This document shows positions 1 to 5,305 of a stretch of 8,379 nucleotides of DNA, piece after piece; within the stretch, counting starts at the first letter, position 1, and each line of letters opens with the position of its first letter. The position numbers were made by a program, and so were the translations under genes. Source of the DNA: CAYPOY01 sp964412395 (GTDB lineage: Bacteria > Chloroflexota > Anaerolineae > B4-G1); contig CAYPOY010000231.1 of NCBI GenBank assembly GCA_964412395.1, forward strand, positions 1 to 8,379. The letters run 5' to 3'. The notes beneath the pieces are model-generated. The model saw only the letters and a list, made by a program, of their open reading frames with translations. It did no database searches and had not been told where the DNA came from.

Positions 1-1
1 A

Positions 2-874
2 TTGGATTACCTGGTCATCGGTCATGTGACCCGTGATCTGGTAGACAGTGCCTTCACGATTGGTGGGACGGTTTCCTACGCTGCCCGCACGGCGCGTGCG
101 TTGGGCTGTCGCGTTGGTGCTGTCACCAGCGCCAGCCCCGACCTCGATCTGGGCCAGGTGTTGGATGGTATCCTGATCACCCGCTCCCCCGCTACGACGA
201 CGACCACGTTCAAGAACATCTACACCTCCGACGGGCGGCGACAGGTGCTACACGGCATTGCGGAGACGCTGGTGCCAGAGATGGTGTCGCCGCATTGGAG
301 GGCAGCAATCGTTCACCTGGGACCGGTGGCCCGGGAGTGCGACCCGGCGCTGGTCAATGCATTTGGGGACGCCTTTGTGGGCGTGACCCCCCAGGGATGG
401 ATGCGACGTTGGGACCGGGCCGGGCACGTGCGTTGCTGTCAGTGGGAAGAGGCGGAGGAGGTGCTCGCCCGTGCCGATGCCGTGGTGCTGAGTGAGGAGG
501 ACGTGGCAGGCGATGCAGCACTGGTAGCCCGGTATGCCACCCAGGCGCAACTGTTGGTTGTGACCCAGGGGGCGGCAGGCTGCACCGTATATGCGCACGG
601 CCAAATCCGCCACTTCTCGGCACCAGCCGTGCATGAGGTGGACCCTACTGGTGCAGGCGACATCTTCGCCACTGCCTTCTTCGTGTGGCTGCAGCGCAAG
701 GGCGATCCCTGGATGGCCGCCCGTTTCGCCAACTGTGTCGCCGCCCGCTCGGTGACTCGGGTGGGAGTGATCAGCACGCCGATTCCAGACGAGGTCGCTC
801 ACTGCGAGCAGGCTTTGCAAGCACAAAACACGGGACAGACTTTTCAGTCTACCGCGCTTAACACCAGAAACTGA
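2..874 (+). CDS. PfkB-family carbohydrate/nucleoside kinase (probably 5'-truncated by window edge)
   Basis: Ribokinase-like (PfkB) kinase, which would transfer phosphate from ATP to a sugar or nucleoside hydroxyl in the cytoplasm; the substrate cannot be told. Seen: an N-terminal beta strand DYLVIGHVTRDL, a GG pair at residues 21-22 where the family binds substrate, and the C-terminal PfkB signature DPTGAGD at residues 214-220, whose last Asp (D220) is the expected catalytic base. The 290 visible residues are close to full length for the family. The first readable start is a TTG at base 2, but the frame is open to the edge and relatives usually have a few residues before the DYLVIGH strand, so the true start is probably just upstream of the window. 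The stop is 10 nt before parA and the parA ribosome binding site overlaps it, so the genes are probably co-transcribed. The tail after about residue 270 is polar and probably disordered. Confidence 0.88.
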   Translation: MDYLVIGHVTRDLVDSAFTIGGTVSYAARTARALGCRVGAVTSASPDLDLGQVLDGILITRSPATTTTTFKNIYTSDGRRQVLHGIAETLVPEMVSPHWRAAIVHLGPVARECDPALVNAFGDAFVGVTPQGWMRRWDRAGHVRCCQWEEAEEVLARADAVVLSEEDVAGDAALVARYATQAQLLVVTQGAAGCTVYAHGQIRHFSAPAVHEVDPTGAGDIFATAFFVWLQRKGDPWMAARFANCVAARSVTRVGVISTPIPDEVAHCEQALQAQNTGQTFQSTALNTRN

Positions 875-884
875 GGTGCGGTGA

Positions 885-1703
885 GTGCCAATCATCTACG
901 CGCTGGCGAACCAGAAGGGTGGGGTCGGCAAGACCACCACGGCGGTAAATGTGGGGGCCTGCCTGGCGCAATGGGGTCGGCGCGTCCTGATAGTGGACGT
1001 TGATTCCCAGGCAAACGCAACTTCCTCTCTAGGGATAGATAAACGCGCTGTGCCGCTCTCCACCTATGACCTGCTGGTGCGCAAGGTCCCTTTGGCCCGC
1101 GTTGTACAACACACCGGTCAAGCACAGCTCGACCTGGCCCCAGCTTCGCCGGCCTTGGCTGGTGCCACAGTGGAACTGGTCAGCCTGCCGCAGCGGGAAT
1201 ATCGCCTGCGCCAGGCATTGACAGGGCTGAGACAGAGCGAAGGCGAAGGGCCAGACAGGCAGTACGATTACGTCCTGATAGACTGCCCACCCAGCCTGGG
1301 TATTTTGACGGTGAACGGGCTGACGGCTGCCGCCAATGGGGTGATTATCCCTGTGCAGTGCGAGTACCTGGCGCTGGAGGGCCTCTCGCAGTTGGCGCGT
1401 GCGATCGAATTGGTGCGCCGCGCCCTCAACCCGAGGTTGCGGTTGCGAGGGCTGGTGATGACGATGTACGACGCCCGCACCAATCTATCGCGGCAGGTCG
1501 TCGAGGAAGTGCGGCGATACTTCCCGAAGCGGGTGTTTAACACGATCATCCCACGCAGCGTGCGTCTGAGCGAGGCTCCCAGTTACGGCGAGCCCGTCAC
1601 ATCCTACGCGCCCCGTTCGGCGGGTGCGCTGGCCTACGCGGCGCTGACGCGGGAGTTGCTGGTGGGCGATGGATGCCTACAGCCAGTAGCCACTAACCGA
1701 TAA
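885..1703 (+). CDS. parA: ParA/Soj chromosome-partitioning ATPase
   Basis: ParA-type ATPase of 272 residues that binds non-specific DNA when ATP-bound and is stimulated by ParB to move or separate parS-bound origins. Seen: deviant Walker A box KGGVGKTTT at residues 11-19 with signature Lys11 and Lys16, the Walker A' segment DVDSQANAT around D40, Walker B YVLIDCPPS at 129-137 with D133, and the C-terminal block RLSEAPSYGEP at 227-237 typical of chromosomal Soj/ParA. There is no N-terminal helix-turn-helix extension, which fits the short chromosomal type rather than the P1-plasmid type. The start is GTG at 885, chosen because MPIIYALANQKGG matches the family N terminus and because GAGGTG at 873-878 gives an SD with a 6-nt spacer. 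parB follows after 14 nt. MinD or an orphan ParA is unlikely given that neighbour and the parS site at 4817. Confidence 0.96.
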   Translation: MPIIYALANQKGGVGKTTTAVNVGACLAQWGRRVLIVDVDSQANATSSLGIDKRAVPLSTYDLLVRKVPLARVVQHTGQAQLDLAPASPALAGATVELVSLPQREYRLRQALTGLRQSEGEGPDRQYDYVLIDCPPSLGILTVNGLTAAANGVIIPVQCEYLALEGLSQLARAIELVRRALNPRLRLRGLVMTMYDARTNLSRQVVEEVRRYFPKRVFNTIIPRSVRLSEAPSYGEPVTSYAPRSAGALAYAALTRELLVGDGCLQPVATNR

Positions 1704-1717
1704 CCATTGAGAGAGAG

Positions 1718-2581
1718 ATGTCACCACGCAAGAGTGGGCTGGGCAGAGGATTGGAAGCGCTGATCCCCACTGTCGAGGAAGATGTGGCTGTGGAGACGCA
1801 GGGTGTGATCGAGGTGCCTCTCGCTTCCATCACGCCCAACCCTCATCAGCCACGTTCGCTGATTCGCGATCAGGACCTGGTGGAACTGGCCGCCTCCATT
1901 GAGGAACATGGGATCATCCAGCCACTCGTCGTCACCAGAGTGTTCGACGGATATCAACTGATCGCCGGCGAGCGCCGCTGGCGTGCGGCGCGCCTGGCCG
2001 GATTACCCACAGTTCCCGTCGTGGTGAAGGACGTGGCTCCCAGCGAGATGCTGGAACTGGCGTTGGTGGAGAACCTCCAGAGATCCGACCTGAATCCGCT
2101 GGAAGAGGCTATGGCCTACTGCCAGTTGACCGAGGAGTTCGGATTGACGCAGGGACAGGTGGCGCGGCGGGTGGGCAAGAGCAGGGTGGCGGTCTCCAAT
2201 ACGCTGAGGTTGCTGAAAGCGGCCCTCCCTGTGCAGGAGGCGCTGCTGGGAGGCAAGATCAGTGAGGGGCACGCTCGGGCGCTTCTGGGGCTGGAGCAGG
2301 CAGAGGCACAGAAGGTCGCGCTCAAGACAGTCCTGAAGCAGAGGCTGAATGTGCGTCAGACGGAGGAATTGGTACGGCGCTTGCTCGGCTTGCGCCGCGA
2401 AGAGCGGCGGCCCGCGCGTGAGGTATCGCCGGAGACACGGGCGCTGGAGTCTCGCTTCCGTGAGGTGCTGGGGACCAAGGTAAGCCTGACGTGCAGTGGC
2501 GAGGGAGGCCGCATCGTGATTTACTTCTACTCCGAGGAGGAGTTAGACGCGCTATACGGGCGAATCGTAGGAAAAGAATAA
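1718..2581 (+). CDS. parB: ParB/Spo0J chromosome-partitioning protein (parS-binding CTPase)
   Basis: ParB of 287 residues, the CTP-dependent DNA clamp that loads at parS, spreads along DNA and activates ParA. Seen in order: basic N-terminal peptide RKSGLGRGLEALIP (4-17), the ParA-stimulating tail; box I NPHQPR (41-46); box II GERRWRAARLAGL (84-96), the CTP-binding GERRxRA motif; ENLQRSDLNPLEEA (118-131); a helix-turn-helix around 143-166 (LTQGQVARRVGKSRVAVSNTL) that should read parS; and a C-terminal dimerization domain from about 235. All catalytic and binding motifs are intact. The ATG at 1718 is preceded directly by purine-rich GAGAGAG (1711-1717) with no spacer, an atypical SD; coupling to parA, 14 nt upstream, may help. 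It ends 64 nt before the convergent pseudogene, and I see no clear terminator hairpin in that gap. Confidence 0.96.
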   Translation: MSPRKSGLGRGLEALIPTVEEDVAVETQGVIEVPLASITPNPHQPRSLIRDQDLVELAASIEEHGIIQPLVVTRVFDGYQLIAGERRWRAARLAGLPTVPVVVKDVAPSEMLELALVENLQRSDLNPLEEAMAYCQLTEEFGLTQGQVARRVGKSRVAVSNTLRLLKAALPVQEALLGGKISEGHARALLGLEQAEAQKVALKTVLKQRLNVRQTEELVRRLLGLRREERRPAREVSPETRALESRFREVLGTKVSLTCSGEGGRIVIYFYSEEELDALYGRIVGKE

Positions 2582-2645
2582 TACCAGGACGAACACCTCG
2601 CCAGATTTTGAAATCATCCACGAAAAAGCGGAAAAACGCACCACT
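2582..2645. other. Short convergent intergenic gap without a recognisable terminator
   Basis: This 64-nt gap lies between the stop of parB and the stop of the converging oxidoreductase pseudogene. It contains two A5 runs near 2623-2637, which read as T runs on the minus strand, and only a 3-bp GCG/CGC pairing around one of them. That is too weak to call a Rho-independent terminator in either direction. Confidence 0.4.
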
Positions 2646-3514
2646 CTACCTCGCTAACTGCCCTCGTATCGCTGCTGCCTCTCGCACCATCTCGCCGATG
2701 ACCTCTGCCACCGGTTTGATCTCGCGCACGATGCCGATGGACTGACTGCAAGCAATCACGCCGGAGTCCACATCGCCCTCCTCGTACATACGCTTTGCCT
2801 CCGTGCAGCGTGTCCAGTTCCGTAGCGGCGACCAACGCCTGTTTGAGGCTCTCGTGGATGGGACACTCCCGCGTGACCAGCAGTCGTGTGCCAACTGTGA
2901 CCCCCTGGGCAAGGACAAGCCTTGCCCCTACGGCGCCCAGGATCAGCGCTGCCAGCAGCCCCCGTCCGTCGGCGATGCCCCCCGCTGCCAGCACCGGCAC
3001 CTCTAGCACGTCGGCAGCACGGGGCACCAGGACCATCGTCGTCAGCCCCAGCTCGCCGATGTGGCCGCCTCCCTCGCTGCCAAAGGACGGTCACGGCGTC
3101 CACGCCGGCCTTCTGCGCACTGAGGGCATGCCGCACGCTGACGCACTTGTGCATCGTCTTCACCTCGCCCGCCTTCAGACGCCCCAGCAGATCCTCCGGT
3201 GGCCGATGGCCACTGGTCTCAACCACCGGTATGCCCTCTTCCAAGATCACCTCGACGTAGAGGTCGTTGTCAATGGGCCGCAGCGCCGGAAAGAGGCTTA
3301 AGTTGACGCCGAAGGGCTTACCGGTCAGATCCTTAGCCCGGCGGACAGCCTGGCGAAATTTCTCCTGGGTGTCGAACATGGCCGAGGCCATCATCCCCAG
3401 CGCGCCGGCGTTGGAGATCGCCGCCACAAACTCCAGCCCGGAGATGCGCATCATGCACCCCCCGACGATAGGGTGTTTGATGCCGAGCAATTCAGTAACG
3501 CGGGTTTTGAACAT
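2646..3514 (-). pseudogene. FabK/nitronate monooxygenase-like FMN oxidoreductase, broken by two frameshifts
   Basis: Family features are spread over three frames read downward from 3514. Segment 1 (3514 to about 3084) carries the start MFKTRVTELLGIKHPIVGG and the N-terminal half of a TIM barrel. Segment 2 (about 3084 to 2800) gives GSEGGGHIGE, the phosphate/FMN loop seen as GxExGGHxG in the family, then PVLAAGGIADGRG and ECPIHES. Segment 3 (about 2800 to 2646) gives AKRMYEEGDVDSGVI and a normal C-terminal helix. The first break is at the AAA at 3082-3084, where one base too many is present; the second lies at about 2795-2812. Joined, the parts give about 288 residues against roughly 310-325 for relatives. 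The start at 3514 is supported by AAAGGAG (3522-3528) with a 7-nt spacer, better than any longer reading. It overlaps the aminotransferase 3' end by 23 nt. Intact members use FMN to oxidise nitronates or reduce enoyl-ACP. Sequencing error could explain the shifts but less easily the missing segment. Confidence 0.85.
2905..2928. repeat. Small palindromic insertion inside the oxidoreductase pseudogene
   Basis: GGGCAAGG (2907-2914) and CCTTGCCC (2920-2927) form a perfect 8-bp inverted repeat around a 5-nt loop, bordered by C-runs at 2901-2905 and 2925-2928. Removing about 24 bp here restores a family-like reading, GAVG followed directly by VTVGTR, so the palindrome looks like an in-frame insertion of about 8 residues (ARLVLAQG) with a short GGGG-type duplication at its edges. 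The inverted repeat is seen directly; that it is an insertion is inferred from memory of the family alignment. Confidence 0.55.
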
Positions 3515-4688
3515 AACTGGGCTCCTTTCTCGTGTTTGTTGAAGAAGGCGTGGGAGAACTCTGCCGCGCCAGGTAACGATCCAATTGCTCCAGACCGTCG
3601 GGGAAGCTGAGCCGTCCAAAGCCAAAGCGTACGTGGTCATCACCAGAGCCAAGACCAGTGCTGGGCAGAAGCAGCACACCTTGTCCGGTCACCAGCCTGT
3701 CGCTAAAGTCTCGCGCGGACAGGCCACGCAGGCCGACGAAGGCCACCGACCCGGCCTGGGGCCGGTTCCAGCGGAAAACTGCCCGCCAGCGCGCGAAGAA
3801 CGGCTCCGCCAGCGCCAGATTGTCCCGGATGATCCTGCGGCTGCGTTCGGCGAGCTCGTCGCCAACCTGGAGCGCGATCTGAGCCAGGACTTCGCTGGGA
3901 GCGCTGGCACAGATGGTGGTGTAGTCCTTCCAGCCCAGGATGCGATCCTTCAGCGGCGTGTCCTGCAACGCCAGCCAGCCGACGCGCAGGCCGGGCAACC
4001 CGTAGGTCTTGGACAGTCCGGCCAGGGTGATGGCACGCTCGTACAGGTCGCAGCCGGAGGACAGGCGCGCGGCGGGGTCGTACTCCAGGCCACGGTACAT
4101 CTCGTCGGAGAAGAGCCATGCGCTGGCCCGCTCGACGATCCGGACGACGGTCTGCCATTCGTCGTGGGAAGGCAGACAGCCGGTGGGATTGTGCGGGAAG
4201 TTGACGATTACCAGTTTGGTGCACGACGTGACAATCTGTTCCAGCGCGTCGAGGTCGAGTCGCCAGCCACCAGTGCCGTCCGGCAGCTCGTCAGTCTCCA
4301 TCAGTGACCAGCGGAGGACGCGAGAGCCGAGATACTCCGCCACGTTGGCCAACGAGTCATAGCAGGGCGTCAGCACGATCACCTCATCGCCTGGCTCCAG
4401 CAGGGCATGCATCGTCACAAAGATACCCTCCTCCGGCGCGGACAGGCCAATCACCCTGTCTGCATGCACGCTGGTATACAGGTTGGCGATGCGTTCTCTG
4501 AGCGCGGGTGCGCCCTGACTTTCGGTGTAGCCCAGATACAGCCGGTCGAGGGATGCCCAGGAAGCCCCAGCCAGTTGCAGCAACTCGCCTATGGTCAGCG
4601 ACTCGCAATCGGATGCGCACAGGATGTACGGCGCGGTAAACTCGTGGATGGCGAAAAACCGTTCGGTGTGAAAGGGCTTGATGTTCAT
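3492..4688 (-). CDS. PLP-dependent class I/II aminotransferase
   Basis: Fold-type I aminotransferase of 398 residues, cytoplasmic, moving an amino group through PLP; the substrate pair is not evident. Seen: N-terminal FTAPYILCASDCESLTI, a GYTESQGAPALRERIA block (53-68), the NPTG motif at 167-170 whose Asn contacts the PLP ring, SDEMYRG at 194-200 with Asp195 and Tyr198, the Schiff-base lysine in LSKTYGLPGLRVGW (Lys227), and HVRFGFG near the C terminus with Arg354 as the probable carboxylate-binding arginine. Start chosen at ATG 4688: AGGAGAG (4698-4704) lies 9 nt upstream and family similarity begins here; the longer reading from 4757 would overlap the -10 element. The last ~22 residues (after YLARQ) are Ser/Pro/Thr-rich and run into the start of the next gene, which overlaps by 23 nt, so the pair was probably translationally coupled. 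It begins opposite the parS-containing region. Confidence 0.9.
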   Translation of the reverse strand: MNIKPFHTERFFAIHEFTAPYILCASDCESLTIGELLQLAGASWASLDRLYLGYTESQGAPALRERIANLYTSVHADRVIGLSAPEEGIFVTMHALLEPGDEVIVLTPCYDSLANVAEYLGSRVLRWSLMETDELPDGTGGWRLDLDALEQIVTSCTKLVIVNFPHNPTGCLPSHDEWQTVVRIVERASAWLFSDEMYRGLEYDPAARLSSGCDLYERAITLAGLSKTYGLPGLRVGWLALQDTPLKDRILGWKDYTTICASAPSEVLAQIALQVGDELAERSRRIIRDNLALAEPFFARWRAVFRWNRPQAGSVAFVGLRGLSARDFSDRLVTGQGVLLLPSTGLGSGDDHVRFGFGRLSFPDGLEQLDRYLARQSSPTPSSTNTRKEPSYVQNPRY

Positions 4689-4756
4689 ATCGTCCGTCTC
4701 TCCTGCAGATCCATCCGCCGTGCCACCAATCGTCCGTTCTCCTGAGCAGCTACCCA

Positions 4757-4785
4757 ATTATAGACCAACAGCGAGCCTTCCACAA
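4757..4785 (-). promoter_or_regulatory. Promoter for the aminotransferase operon
   Basis: On the minus strand a perfect TATAAT (4762 to 4757) lies 17 nt downstream of TTGTGG (4785 to 4780), which keeps the TTG of the -35 consensus. Transcription would start near 4750, giving a leader of about 60 nt before the ATG at 4688. Confidence 0.6.
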
Positions 4786-4816
4786 ATGCCACCTCCAACA
4801 GGCAATGTTATGTCAA

Positions 4817-4832
4817 GTTTTCACGTGAAACA
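4817..4832. promoter_or_regulatory. parS: parS centromere site (ParB loading site)
   Basis: The 16-mer GTTTTCACGTGAAACA matches the widespread bacterial parS sequence TGTTTCACGTGAAACA at 14 of 16 positions, and the inner 12 bp TTTCACGTGAAA is a perfect palindrome at 4819-4830. It lies about 2.2 kb downstream of parB, where chromosomal parS sites cluster. Its place in a promoter-bearing intergenic region is unlike a chance hit inside a gene. ParB with the typical HTH encoded at 1718-2581 is the expected ligand. Confidence 0.85.
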
Positions 4833-4885
4833 TGTGGTTTCTGGTAGTTCACACTGTAAATCGGCGTTTCTGCAATTCCGACGGG

Positions 4886-4907
4886 TGGCCGGATTGTCAT
4901 CCGGCCA
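4886..4907. repeat. Perfect 9-bp inverted repeat (hairpin)
   Basis: TGGCCGGAT (4886-4894) and ATCCGGCCA (4899-4907) pair perfectly around the 4-nt loop TGTC. No T-tract follows on either strand, so it is not a standard intrinsic terminator. It sits between parS and the -35 box of the plus-strand promoter and could be an operator, a cruciform, or a short palindromic repeat element. Confidence 0.6.
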
Positions 4908-4938
4908 GAGCGGCTGGGTGGTTACCCAATTCGTCCAC

Positions 4939-4967
4939 TTGTACTATGCGCGGCCTGGCGTTATACT
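4939..4967 (+). promoter_or_regulatory. Sigma70-type promoter for the small-protein/HKD operon
   Basis: TTGTAC (4939-4944) and TATACT (4962-4967) are separated by 17 nt, and both match the housekeeping consensus well. Transcription would start near 4974, leaving a short leader of about 23 nt that contains the SD AAAGGAGG at 4986-4993. Confidence 0.65.
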
Positions 4968-4996
4968 TTAGGGGAGGAGCCAGCGAAAGGAGGACG

Positions 4997-5305
4997 ATGA
5001 CTGGTCTAGAGAATCGCCGTCGCGCTGCGGAGCGCATCCTGGAGGACGAAGCCCTCACCGCCGACCTGACCGACGACGCTGCCGCATCCCTGCTCGACTG
5101 GGGACTGGCGCAGGCGGAGACGATAGCGCGGCAGGCGGAGGGACTTTCGCAAGAGGAACTTGACGCACACCTCGCCGCACTGCGGCGCACGGTGAAATGT
5201 GTCAGCCGCCAGGCCGGGAAGGCTGCGCCTGAGGCCCAGGTGGAACGGGTACAGGCATTGCTGGCGAAGATCGAGCAAGCGCAAGACAAGGAGGCAGAGA
5301 GGTGA
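4997..5305 (+). CDS. Small charged helical protein of unknown function
   Basis: 102 residues, family not recognised. The sequence is rich in Ala, Glu, Gln, Leu and Arg, has no signal peptide or membrane segment, one Cys (KCVSRQ), and long stretches expected to be alpha-helical, including a C-terminal region (EAQVERVQALLAKIEQAQ) with coiled-coil character. The start at ATG 4997 is supported by AAAGGAGG (4986-4993) and by a well-formed promoter immediately upstream; the frame is open further upstream but that part lies in the intergenic control region. Its stop codon overlaps the GTG start of the exported HKD protein (GTGA at 5302-5305), so synthesis of the two is probably coupled. It could be a cytoplasmic partner or regulator of that protein; this rests on position only. 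Confidence 0.8.
   Translation: MTGLENRRRAAERILEDEALTADLTDDAAASLLDWGLAQAETIARQAEGLSQEELDAHLAALRRTVKCVSRQAGKAAPEAQVERVQALLAKIEQAQDKEAER

Larger units (their letters stand above)
4689..4996. other. Divergent intergenic control region
   Basis: This 308-nt gene-free stretch separates the minus-strand aminotransferase from the plus-strand small protein. It is locally more AT-rich than its surroundings. It contains a promoter facing each way, a near-consensus parS site, a 9-bp perfect-stem hairpin at 4886-4907, and a 9-bp direct repeat TACCCAATT at 4751-4759 and 4923-4931. No reading frame inside it looks coding. Confidence 0.75.

Noticed and set aside
425..432. CACGTG core in the kinase gene as a second parS
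   Set aside because: Only the central hexamer matches; the flanks (GGG/GTT) do not resemble the parS arms, and the site is inside coding sequence.
248..895. Minus-strand open frame opposite the PfkB kinase
   Set aside because: The plus strand carries the PfkB signature; this frame has no family features.
2003..2011. TTACCCACA in parB as a DnaA box
   Set aside because: One mismatch to the consensus, inside coding sequence, with no cluster of further boxes or AT-rich unwinding region; not enough for an origin.
4689..4757. Upstream extension of the aminotransferase start to 4757
   Set aside because: The added residues are unlike the family, lack an SD and would begin at the -10 element of the likely promoter.
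4811..4816. TTGACA on the minus strand as a -35 box beside parS
   Set aside because: No -10-like hexamer lies 16-18 nt downstream; the TATAAT at 4762-4757 is too far away and pairs better with TTGTGG at 4785-4780.
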